From Phycisphaerales bacterium (GTDB lineage: Bacteria; Planctomycetota; Phycisphaerae; Phycisphaerales; SM1A02), in assembly GCA_003520025.1 (NCBI GenBank), contig DOVP01000052.1, forward strand, positions 1 to 5,342: a stretch of 5,342 bases of DNA, in the 5' to 3' direction. The notes under the pieces are model-generated. The model was given only the letters and a program-made list of their open reading frames with translations, did not search any database and was not told the origin of the DNA. Each line of letters opens with the position of its first letter. The first letter of the stretch is position 1. The position numbers were made by a program, and so were the translations under genes. Of the stretch, positions 1 to 5,342 are shown one piece after another.

Positions 1-37
1 ATGGGAGGATGGTAGTTCACGGCTGCGCAGCGAACCG

Positions 38-97
38 GGAGTCGGAAGTCAAAGCAGCGTGCAGTCCGGCATTTTCCGACTCGCCACTTCCGACTCC
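38..97. repeat. 12-bp perfect inverted repeat with extra half-copies upstream of the first gene
   Basis: Positions 38-49 (GGAGTCGGAAGT) are the exact reverse complement of 86-97, separated by 36 nt. The core TTCCGACTC also occurs as a direct copy at 74-82, 14 bp before the copy at 88-96, so the same 9-mer appears three times in about 60 bp (two forward, one inverted). An outer 7-bp pair, 9-15 (ATGGTAG) with 103-109 (CTACCAT), lies in the same nested orientation. The right arm ends 18 nt before the chosen ATG at 116, so the structure would sit in the promoter or 5' leader of the secreted-protein gene. It has no T-run, so it is unlikely to be a simple terminator. A protein-binding site, an mRNA leader hairpin or a piece of a dispersed genomic repeat are all possible. 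Confidence 0.6.
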
Positions 98-115
98 TCC
101 CCCTACCATTGCCTC

Positions 116-1966
116 ATGCCTCGCATCCTCTCTCTCTCCGCGGTCATTGGCTTCATGATTTCAGTTGGCTACGCTCAGCAGCGGGTCGAATCGACCAGGC
201 AGAACACCGCACAGGGATTGCCGGAAATCCGTGGAGTTCAGGGTCTGCAAGGTATCCAAGGCGTCGGGAGTCGGCGGTCGCTTCCGAATCGCTATGAGTT
301 TCGCAACAACGCCGCCGGAGGCCGAAAGTTCGAGCAGTCCTTTGATCTGACCACCAATGCGCAGTTTCGGGAGCACAACATTGACAATGTCTCTGAGCGA
401 CTCGTAGGCGAGAGTCTCTATAACAATCCGTGGTATTGGCAGAACCTCGGCAGCCTCGATACTGAACTGATGACCGGCGGGTCTGGCCTGCCCATCGCCA
501 GTTCCGGTATTGACGGGAATTACTACAACCCGTTCATGTACGACCAATGGAGCACCACATCAGGGCTGCGACACTCTGGGGCCATGACCGGTGAGGTCGG
601 AGTGCCAGCTTCGCTGGATCAATTTGCCCAGAAAAGGAGCGATATCCCACGGCCCGCGTCGCTCGCGCCGATTGAGGGGACCGGTGACCCGCTCGCTCTG
701 AAGCAATCGCAGCCAGGTCTACTTGCAGCCGACCGCACCGTTCTTTCGGGGCACCGGCTCCAGACGACGTTGCAGTCCAATATTGACGACAGTTGGTCCG
801 GTCGGTTCGAGCGGCCACTTGGCCGAGGCGCGTCGCAAGATCGTCAGCCGCTTCGGTACATCGGTTCCAGTTTGAGAGGGCTCAGCATGGCGCCCGATCA
901 AGGGGGGCTCTTCGAAATGGGGCTGTCGTCATACGATCTGGCGCGACTGCGGGAAGATCAGATAGCTGGCCGTCCGCTTCCAATGGTGGGGCAGGCGTGG
1001 GATACGCGATTCCATGACCTCACCAGTTCAGCCACTGCGATCGATACGCGGATTGAACCCGGAGCCGCGCCACTGCCTGTGGCCGCTGATCTCAAACGCA
1101 CCTATCAGGCCATGGCCGATCGCTACGCCTCGCTGCATCCGGCCACAATGACATTGGATCAGCGTCTTGCGGCAATCGAACTGGATTATCGAAGGATGCG
1201 GGGTGAGTTGATCACTGGTCCGGATTGGTTGGCCGCCCATACACCATCTGATACCGAACCCTTGGTGCCTGGCGGGTTGACCAACGAGTCCACACAACCC
1301 CCGACCGAACCGGCCGGATCGACTCCCGCGACACCTTCGGGCGGTCCGTCCGAGACACTCCCCGCCGGCATAGAGGCTGCACCGCCGCCACTTGCCTGGG
1401 AAGACTACGGGCTCGTGCTGCGGCACGGCCAACGGATAGAGAGTTTCGACAGTGGTAGCCAGGGGCGATTCAATGATCTGGTGGCCGCCGCCGAGCAGCG
1501 GCTTAAGACCGGTGACTACTTCTGGGCCGAGCGGCGATTCAATCGGGCCTTGCGGTTCATTCCCGGCCATCCGCTGGCGATGGCGGGCATGGGCCACGCT
1601 CAGATCGGTGCCAGCCTGTATCTCTCGGCAGCCTTGACACTCCAGAGTCTGCTCGCCTTTCAGCCCGAGATGATCGATGTGCAGTACGCAGCGGATCTGC
1701 TGCCAGCTCAGAAGGATTTGGATCGGGCGATTTCCATCCTGACCGCTCGCATTCAGGGTGATGCGGATCTGGACCGATATGGGTTTTTGCTGGCATACAT
1801 CGGCCATCAACTGGGCAGGCAGGATCTGGTGCAAGTTGGCTTGGGCACCATGCGGCGGGGCGGGGCGGATCCTTCCTTTACGCAATTACTCTCTGAGATC
1901 TGGAGCCCGGAGCCGGCGGCTCTTCAGGCTCCAGAGCAGGAGAACGAAGGGCCGGCAGGGCAGTAG
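116..1966 (+). CDS. Secreted low-complexity protein with C-terminal TPR-like repeats
   Basis: Hypothetical exported protein of 616 aa; I do not recognise a named family. Using the ATG at 116, the N-terminus is a clean Sec signal peptide: basic PR, then a hydrophobic stretch at residues 4-17, then G-Y-A with likely cleavage after Ala20. An in-frame GTG at 59 would add 19 polar residues before this signal and destroy its typical shape, so 116 is preferred, although no good Shine-Dalgarno precedes it. The mature protein starts Q-rich and has a collagen-like G-V-Q/G-L-Q/G-I-Q/G-V-G run at about residues 40-51. A long poorly structured region follows, including an aromatic Tyr/Trp/Asn segment at about 100-145, then a Pro/Thr/Gly/Ser linker at about 380-425. 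Residues about 449-600 are helical TPR-like, with A-E-R-R-F-x-R-A-L and H-P-L-A-M-A-G-M-G-H-A-Q signatures. A role as a periplasmic or surface protein-binding scaffold is inferred from the TPRs. The gene stands alone, convergent with its downstream neighbour. Confidence 0.88.
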   Translation: MPRILSLSAVIGFMISVGYAQQRVESTRQNTAQGLPEIRGVQGLQGIQGVGSRRSLPNRYEFRNNAAGGRKFEQSFDLTTNAQFREHNIDNVSERLVGESLYNNPWYWQNLGSLDTELMTGGSGLPIASSGIDGNYYNPFMYDQWSTTSGLRHSGAMTGEVGVPASLDQFAQKRSDIPRPASLAPIEGTGDPLALKQSQPGLLAADRTVLSGHRLQTTLQSNIDDSWSGRFERPLGRGASQDRQPLRYIGSSLRGLSMAPDQGGLFEMGLSSYDLARLREDQIAGRPLPMVGQAWDTRFHDLTSSATAIDTRIEPGAAPLPVAADLKRTYQAMADRYASLHPATMTLDQRLAAIELDYRRMRGELITGPDWLAAHTPSDTEPLVPGGLTNESTQPPTEPAGSTPATPSGGPSETLPAGIEAAPPPLAWEDYGLVLRHGQRIESFDSGSQGRFNDLVAAAEQRLKTGDYFWAERRFNRALRFIPGHPLAMAGMGHAQIGASLYLSAALTLQSLLAFQPEMIDVQYAADLLPAQKDLDRAISILTARIQGDADLDRYGFLLAYIGHQLGRQDLVQVGLGTMRRGGADPSFTQLLSEIWSPEPAALQAPEQENEGPAGQ

Positions 1967-2062
1967 TGAATTTCCCGTGACGGGCATGGTGTCAACGGTT
2001 CTGATCGCCTGCTTCCCGGAACTCACTTGCTGCTCAATCGATCGCGGCAGCGGGTATTCAGA

Positions 2063-3022
2063 TCATCGTTCCCCGCGGGCAATCGCCGCGAACAGGCCCG
2101 GCCCATGGGCCCGGGGATCCGGCCTGAGCAGTGTGAACCGCTCACTGCACAGGCCAGCAGCAGCGATCCACGATTCGATCAGCGATCGATCGAATCCAAG
2201 GTGCAGATGCCCCATGGTGTCGCGATATTCAATCCGATCGTGGGCGACCATGTCGATGATCAGCAGCCGCCCTTCTGGCCGAAGTATCCGCGCCGCCTCG
2301 GTGACGATGCGATCGGGCCGCTCGACATGGTGTAGCACCAACGAGATCAGCGCCAAGTCGACCGAGTTGGATGCAAGCGGCAACGCGGCCATGTCGGCTT
2401 GATGGAAGTGGACATTCGGTTGATCTGCCAATCGGCGGCGGGCGGCATCGAGCATCGTCGGTTCGCGATCGATTGCCTCGATCCGGGCTACCCACGGCGC
2501 CAGCGTCGCGGTTGTTTGACCGGTACCGCATCCAAGATCGGCCACGATCCAGGTTGGGTCCAGCAGGGCAGGCAGCCAGGCAGTGGCAATCGTGTCACCG
2601 AAGAGCGCGGCTCGCAGTTCGGTCCAATCCCCGCCAACCGAGCCGAAAAATGTCTGTGAGTCGATACGTCGCTGAGCGAGAATCTCTCCAACGCGGCGGA
2701 GGTCCTCGGTGTGGGTCGGGTCATCATTCAGGCAAGACGCGGCGATCTCCCATAACTGACGGGCTTTCGGCTCAAGTGATGTCGTTGTCATTCGGTACAG
2801 CGATTGTGGCCCCACGCTGCGACGCTGTACCCAGCCGGAGTCGACCAGCCGCTTGAGATGCCGTGAGACCGTGGATTGTGGTGTCTGGATTGCAGCGGCC
2901 AGTTCGCCGACTGCCAGTTCGTGCGAGTCGAGCAGTACGAGCAGCCGGAGGCGGGAGGCATCATGCAGCCCGCCCAGTCGCTCCAGAAGCGATGTGGTGG
3001 TTGAGGGTGTCGCGGGGGTCAT
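2063..3022 (-). CDS. ArsR-family HTH regulator fused to a class I SAM-dependent methyltransferase
   Basis: Protein of 319 aa with two domains. Residues about 10-80 form an ArsR-type winged helix: S-R-L-R-L-L-V-L-L, then E-L-A-V-G-E-L, the recognition-helix segment Q-S-T-V-S-R-H-L-K-R-L at 49-59, and a wing ending near Y76. Residues about 125-315 are a Rossmann-fold methyltransferase with motif I D162-L-G-C-G-T-G168, acidic D185 (ribose-contact position), Q-A-D210 and a L-V-L-H-H segment at 228-232. The classical metal-sensing E-L-C-V-C-D-L motif of ArsR proteins reads E-L-A-V-G-E-L here, so arsenic or metal sensing through that site is unlikely. The fused ArsR/methyltransferase architecture is known in bacteria and has been linked in some lineages to methionine or SAM metabolism; the substrate here is unknown. 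The start at 3022 is chosen because its ATG overlaps the upstream TGA as ATGA, with AGGG 3 nt before it. An upstream in-frame extension to 3115 would run inside the lipoprotein gene and looks like a shadow. Confidence 0.93.
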   Translation of the reverse strand: MTPATPSTTTSLLERLGGLHDASRLRLLVLLDSHELAVGELAAAIQTPQSTVSRHLKRLVDSGWVQRRSVGPQSLYRMTTTSLEPKARQLWEIAASCLNDDPTHTEDLRRVGEILAQRRIDSQTFFGSVGGDWTELRAALFGDTIATAWLPALLDPTWIVADLGCGTGQTTATLAPWVARIEAIDREPTMLDAARRRLADQPNVHFHQADMAALPLASNSVDLALISLVLHHVERPDRIVTEAARILRPEGRLLIIDMVAHDRIEYRDTMGHLHLGFDRSLIESWIAAAGLCSERFTLLRPDPRAHGPGLFAAIARGER

Positions 3023-3699
3023 TGACCCTGCGTCAGACGCATCGTGGGTCCCGGCACGACACCGATGTCTCGCAGCGCGGCCTGCACATCTTCGTCGTTG
3101 GGGTCTAGTTGCCATGCCAGAGACAGGGCGTGGAAGGCATCATCATCATCGCCGAGCCGCCTCGCGAGGCGTGCAGCCCGCAGATACGGGGCGACGGTGG
3201 CGCCACCATCGACTGCAATCGCGGTGCGAATGGCCTCACGCGCTGTGTCCGGATCATCCGCCTCAATCGCGACGCGGGCGAGTCGCAACCAGTCATTGGC
3301 CGACGATGTGGTGTTGGCGCGATCGTGGAGATAGGCGAACAAATCGTCCCACGACTCCTGAAGTTCGAGTGTGTCGGCGAGATCTCGCGCAACATCGGCG
3401 TTTGCTGGTTTGAGTGCTGAGGCAATCTCAAGGGTCCGGCGGGCGGTGGGGAGGTCACCGGTTTCCAGAGCGGCATGTCCAAGAGCAGCCTGTGCCCGCC
3501 AGTCGGTCTGGTCGCGATCGGCCAGTTGTCCATACCAATGCACTGCTGCTGGCCAGTCGTTGATGGACACAGCCCGTTCGCCTTTGAGGCGTAAAGCAGT
3601 GCTTGGAATACGGTTGGAGCATGCGGTCAGGCTGATGCCCAGGAGCAGGCCCGCGAAAACGATAATGGATCGATTGAGTGGTTTCACGCTGCCCATCAT
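3019..3699 (-). CDS. TPR-repeat lipoprotein
   Basis: Predicted 226-aa lipoprotein. The N-terminus is M-M-G-S-V-K-P-L-N-R, a hydrophobic core at residues 12-24, and a lipobox L-T-A-C with the acylated Cys at 27 followed by Ser-Asn. No Asp at +2 argues against inner-membrane retention by the Gram-negative rule, so outer-membrane anchoring is possible. The rest is almost entirely helical repeats of TPR type, about four to five: roughly 36-62, 68-101, 102-131, 135-165 and 170-201, with typical A-x-x-A-L-x-x-x-P spacing (for example L-G-H-A-A-L-E-T-G-D-L-P-T-A-R). The start is one of two adjacent ATGs (3699 or 3696); GAGGGG lies 11 nt upstream. The frame is open much further upstream, but that stretch lacks protein-like character and crosses the divergent gene. 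A run of four Asp codons (all GAT) falls at residues 184-187. It is the first gene of a two-gene unit; its stop overlaps the ATG of the ArsR/methyltransferase gene by 4 nt, suggesting translational coupling. Role inferred: protein-protein scaffold in the envelope. Confidence 0.9.
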   Translation of the reverse strand: MMGSVKPLNRSIIVFAGLLLGISLTACSNRIPSTALRLKGERAVSINDWPAAVHWYGQLADRDQTDWRAQAALGHAALETGDLPTARRTLEIASALKPANADVARDLADTLELQESWDDLFAYLHDRANTTSSANDWLRLARVAIEADDPDTAREAIRTAIAVDGGATVAPYLRAARLARRLGDDDDAFHALSLAWQLDPNDEDVQAALRDIGVVPGPTMRLTQGQ

Positions 3700-3766
3700 A
3701 CGATTGATGTCCCCTCGGGGCCTTCCCGTCGGGAGGTATCGTGGAGTACTCGTGGACAACCGAGCA
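3700..3766. promoter_or_regulatory. Divergent intergenic region with clustered short palindromes
   Basis: This 67-nt gap separates the starts of the leftward lipoprotein gene and the rightward phosphoesterase-like gene, so both promoters should lie in or near it. It holds three short dyads: CCCCTCGGGG at 3711-3720, CCCGTCGGG at 3725-3733 and the perfect 8-bp palindrome GAGTACTC at 3744-3751. GAGGGG, read leftward within the first dyad, is the best Shine-Dalgarno for the lipoprotein gene. GGAG at 3743-3746 would serve an alternative GTG start at 3752. No convincing -35/-10 pair is visible on either strand. A dimeric regulator such as the nearby ArsR-type protein could bind here, but that is a guess from position only. 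Confidence 0.4.
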
Positions 3767-4168
3767 ATGATGTGGCCAGTAACACCTGATTCGCCGCCTG
3801 TGCCGGTGGTCGTACTTGAGCACACCGAGCCGTGTGGTGGCGTGCATTGGGATCTGCTGGTGGCGAGGGGGCCGCAGTTTGGGGCGGCCCTGTGGGGGCT
3901 CAGATGCCAGAAACGCCCAGACGGCTCCCTTGGAACCACTGTTCGGGTGGCCCCCACGCCGGACCATCGAGCCGCATGGCTGGAGTTGGAGGGCGTGGTG
4001 AGCGGGGGTCGGGGTGTTGTGAAGCAAGTGGCTCGCGGCCTGCTGCATGTCAGTGGGGATGTGGCGGAAGTCCAGTGGGATGACGGCCGCAAGTCGCGGT
4101 GGCGGATCGGCGAAGATCAGGTATCAGGGTCTGACCCACGGATGTCCTACTTGGTGTCCAACCTGTAA
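3767..4168 (+). CDS. Standalone LigD 3'-phosphoesterase-like domain protein
   Basis: Small 133-aa protein resembling the 3'-phosphoesterase (PE) domain found at the N-terminus of bacterial DNA ligase D (LigD_N family). In LigD this domain trims 3'-phosphate and ribonucleotide ends during non-homologous end joining. Visible signature: V-V-L-E-H19, then H27-W-D29, then P-D-H67-R, then L-E-G-V-V-S-G-G-R-G at 74-83, which matches the family E-G-x-I-x-x-G-x-x-G block. H19, H27, D29 and H67 align with the metal-binding His/His/Asp/His set described for LigD PE. The Arg that follows HWD by two residues in LigD is Leu31 here, and the Tyr four residues after the last His is Trp71, so activity may differ or be lost. 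There are no ligase or polymerase domains and no such genes nearby. Short standalone versions are, to my knowledge, common in planctomycetes. Start choice is uncertain: ATG 3767 or 3770, or GTG 3752, which has GGAG 5 nt upstream and would add five residues. Confidence 0.82.
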   Translation: MMWPVTPDSPPVPVVVLEHTEPCGGVHWDLLVARGPQFGAALWGLRCQKRPDGSLGTTVRVAPTPDHRAAWLELEGVVSGGRGVVKQVARGLLHVSGDVAEVQWDDGRKSRWRIGEDQVSGSDPRMSYLVSNL

Positions 4169-4172
4169 GCCG

Positions 4173-4204
4173 AGGGAGTCAGGCCTCGCTACCCGACCCT
4201 TTTT
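4173..4204 (+). terminator. Weak candidate intrinsic terminator after the phosphoesterase-like gene
   Basis: Five nt after the TAA stop, AGGG (4173-4176) plus TC (4179-4180) can pair with GACCCT (4195-4200) across a 2-nt bulge, and five Ts (4200-4204) follow. A competing 5-bp stem pairs CGAGG (4171-4175) with CCTCG (4184-4188). The stem is short and bulged, and the element overlaps the 3' end of the opposing iron-sulfur protein gene, so this is only tentative. Confidence 0.25.
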
Positions 4205-4445
4205 CCAGATGACGATCGCGCCCCGAGCAGTAGGACTCCAAGTCCACCGTCAACTCAATCGGCTCTCCAGCCTTCCACTGACGGTAGAGTTGCTCAAGGA
4301 AGGGGCGGCACCAGCCGCAGCCCGTGCCAGCATCAAGGCAATTGCTCAATTGAGAGGCGACGGTTGGTTCTTCTCGTTGCAGCCAAGCCTGGACTTTCCG
4401 CTGGCTCACGTGGAAACACATGCAGATTTCGTCGTCGTTGCGCAT
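4179..4445 (-). CDS. BFD-type [2Fe-2S]-binding protein (bacterioferritin-associated ferredoxin-like)
   Basis: Small 88-aa protein with the Fer2_BFD cysteine pattern: C8-M-C10, then 32 residues, then C43-G-W-C46, within a G-T-G-C-G-W-C-R-P context typical of this fold. The four Cys should ligate one [2Fe-2S] cluster. In the best-studied member, Bfd reduces bacterioferritin to release stored iron; the same domain occurs in NirB, NifU-like proteins and many uncharacterised small proteins. Residues about 14-57 give the expected helix-turn-helix scaffold. A charged C-terminal tail of about 25 residues (62-88) with one additional Cys at 73 goes beyond the compact domain. The ATG at 4445 begins 3 nt after the stop of the kinase gene, so the two are almost certainly co-transcribed. 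No bacterioferritin or ferritin gene is in the window, so the electron partner is unknown. The end of this gene lies 10 nt from the convergent phosphoesterase-like gene. Confidence 0.9.
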   Translation of the reverse strand: MRNDDEICMCFHVSQRKVQAWLQREEPTVASQLSNCLDAGTGCGWCRPFLEQLYRQWKAGEPIELTVDLESYCSGRDRHLEKGSGSEA

Positions 4446-4448
4446 GGC

Positions 4449-5297
4449 TCAGGCATCCATGGTATTGGTCGACTGAGCGATCGTGCCGAGTTGGCGTGCC
4501 ACCGCGGCCATCGATTCAGGGCGATCCTCGCGGTTCTTGGCCACACAGGCCATGACGAGATCCGAGAGGTCTATTGGAATTCTGCTACTGGCCTCGTGCG
4601 GGGGCTCCGGGGGCGGGATGTCCGACACGTCCTTGGTTGAAAGCAGGCCACTGGCGCTGTTCTGCGGGGGCATGGCGGTGGGGATGACCCTTCGCACAAG
4701 CACCCAGTACATCATGGCGCCGAGATTGAAGATGTCGGTTCGCTCGTCGATGGCTTCGCGGAGTGCTTGCTCCGGGGCCATGTATCCGGGAGTTCCCTGG
4801 ATGCGTTTCTTGATGGTGCCGATTGGGCAAGCCTGACCAAGATCGATCACTTTGACATGTTCGTCTTCCATGATCAGCACATTGGTCGGCTTCATATCGG
4901 CGTGTACGAATCCCTTCTCGTGCATATGGGCGAGGGCATCGGCGATCTGCCTGAAGATGGCGACGGCTTTGGCTGTGGTGCGGGGCAGTTGCTGGTCGAG
5001 GGTGTTCGCGTCCACGAGCTCCATCAGCAGGGCCAGCCCTTCGATCTTGAACCACTTTCGCTGCTTGATGATCTTGCGGATTTTGCGGATCGAAGGGTGG
5101 GAGAGTTTGACTCCGATGGTGTACTCACGCTGCACCTGTTTGAGAAACCGGTCATCCTTGTCACCTTTCAGTTCGACATGCTTGAGTGCCCAGACCTGCT
5201 TGGTTTTGGTGTCTTGGACGGCGTAGATGTCAGACCGCGCTCCCTCGCCGATTTTGGCGAGCACTGTGAACCCGGCGATGATCCGTTGTGGCGACAT
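4449..5297 (-). CDS. Soluble Ser/Thr protein kinase (Hanks type, HAD variant of the HRD motif)
   Basis: Compact eukaryotic-like Ser/Thr kinase of 282 aa, essentially only a catalytic domain. Visible elements: glycine loop I-G17-E-G19-A-R-S22, ATP-anchoring Lys39 (W-A-L-K-H-V), helix-C Glu58, catalytic loop H132-A-D134-M-K136-P-T-N139, D152-L-G in place of DFG, G-T-P-G-Y-M-A-P-E at 168-176, D188 in helix F and R259 near the C-terminus (E-D-R-P). All catalytic residues are present, so it should be active. Ala133 replaces the Arg of HRD, which makes it a non-RD kinase and suggests activity does not depend on classical activation-loop phosphorylation. There is no transmembrane helix, PASTA or other sensor domain, so it should be cytoplasmic. 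A Pro-rich segment (I-P-P-P-E-P-P, 227-233) lies in the C-lobe. It is the first gene of a unit with the BFD-type ferredoxin 3 nt downstream; target and trigger are unknown. The ATG at 5297 is preceded by a G-rich GGGGGGGAG 11 nt upstream. Confidence 0.96.
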   Translation of the reverse strand: MSPQRIIAGFTVLAKIGEGARSDIYAVQDTKTKQVWALKHVELKGDKDDRFLKQVQREYTIGVKLSHPSIRKIRKIIKQRKWFKIEGLALLMELVDANTLDQQLPRTTAKAVAIFRQIADALAHMHEKGFVHADMKPTNVLIMEDEHVKVIDLGQACPIGTIKKRIQGTPGYMAPEQALREAIDERTDIFNLGAMMYWVLVRRVIPTAMPPQNSASGLLSTKDVSDIPPPEPPHEASSRIPIDLSDLVMACVAKNREDRPESMAAVARQLGTIAQSTNTMDA

Positions 5298-5308
5298 GGA
5301 CTGCGTGG

Positions 5309-5317
5309 CTCCCCCCC
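5309..5317 (-). promoter_or_regulatory. Possible G-rich ribosome binding site of the kinase gene
   Basis: Read leftward, this is GGGGGGGAG, ending 11 nt before the ATG at 5297, which is longer than the usual spacing. Just upstream, a 5-bp hairpin can form between 5316-5320 and 5326-5330 (CCAAG with CTTGG, 5-nt loop); it overlaps the edge of the G-run and could partly mask it. The remaining bases to the window end show no gene. Confidence 0.3.
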
Positions 5318-5342
5318 AAGGGGATCTTGGAATGGGACTCGT

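Noticed and set aside
59..115. Upstream GTG start extending the secreted protein by 19 residues
   Set aside because: It would bury the clear signal peptide behind a polar extension and overlap the inverted-repeat leader; ATG 116 gives a normal export signal.
1028..1885. Long leftward open frame of 285 codons inside the secreted-protein gene
   Set aside because: It lies wholly antisense to a better gene with signal peptide and TPRs; its product shows no recognisable domain, and such frames are common in GC-rich DNA.
1967..2062. Possible bidirectional terminator in the convergent gap
   Set aside because: Only a 4-bp CCCG/CGGG stem near 1975-1985 is visible and no T-run follows on either strand.
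1758..2402. Rightward open frame of 214 codons bridging the convergent gap
   Set aside because: It overlaps the end of the secreted-protein gene and the antisense of the methyltransferase, and has Arg/Ser-rich shadow composition without motifs.
3138..3150. Short GAT/ATC trinucleotide run as a phase-variable microsatellite
   Set aside because: It has only four units, is in frame and encodes four Asp in a TPR loop; a triplet change would not shift the frame.
3371..3766. N-terminal extension of the phosphoesterase-like frame
   Set aside because: It is antisense to the lipoprotein gene and has no protein-like character; the family domain begins only a few residues after ATG 3767.
3700..4092. 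N-terminal extension of the lipoprotein frame
   Set aside because: It would cover the divergent gene and place 131 low-complexity residues before an evident lipoprotein signal.
4047..4640. Rightward open frame of 197 codons over the iron-sulfur protein gene
   Set aside because: It is antisense to the BFD-type and kinase genes, both of which have diagnostic motifs.

Overview
The window is GC-rich by eye and gene-dense, with six protein-coding genes and no RNA gene, insertion sequence or CRISPR array that I can see. The gene content suggests a Planctomycetota-type bacterium, perhaps Phycisphaerae-like. It includes a large secreted Q/P/T-rich protein with C-terminal TPRs, a TPR lipoprotein, a small standalone LigD-type phosphoesterase-domain protein and a soluble Ser/Thr kinase. 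Most starts have weak Shine-Dalgarno sequences. This placement is an inference from family knowledge and has not been tested by any search.

Layout, left to right. Positions 1-115 are a non-coding leader containing a 12-bp perfect inverted repeat and short direct repeats. Positions 116-1966 (+) encode an exported 616-aa protein with TPR-like repeats near its C-terminus. A 96-nt convergent gap follows. The next two genes form a leftward two-gene unit: a TPR lipoprotein (3019-3699) is read first and overlaps by 4 nt (ATGA) an ArsR-type HTH/SAM-methyltransferase fusion (2063-3022). A 67-nt divergent intergenic region (3700-3766) rich in small palindromes separates this unit from a rightward gene for a 133-aa LigD 3'-phosphoesterase-like protein (3767-4168). 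That gene ends 10 nt from a second leftward unit, in which a Ser/Thr protein kinase (4449-5297) is read first and a BFD-type [2Fe-2S] protein (4179-4445) follows after 3 nt.

Functional reading. The two leftward pairs are the only parts that look like units. One couples an envelope TPR lipoprotein to a regulator/methyltransferase. The other couples a phosphosignalling kinase to an iron-sulfur protein that could act in redox or iron handling. The sequence does not prove either partnership, and I see no clear evidence of a wholly new defence or mobile system. All other long open frames are antisense or frame shadows of the six genes.
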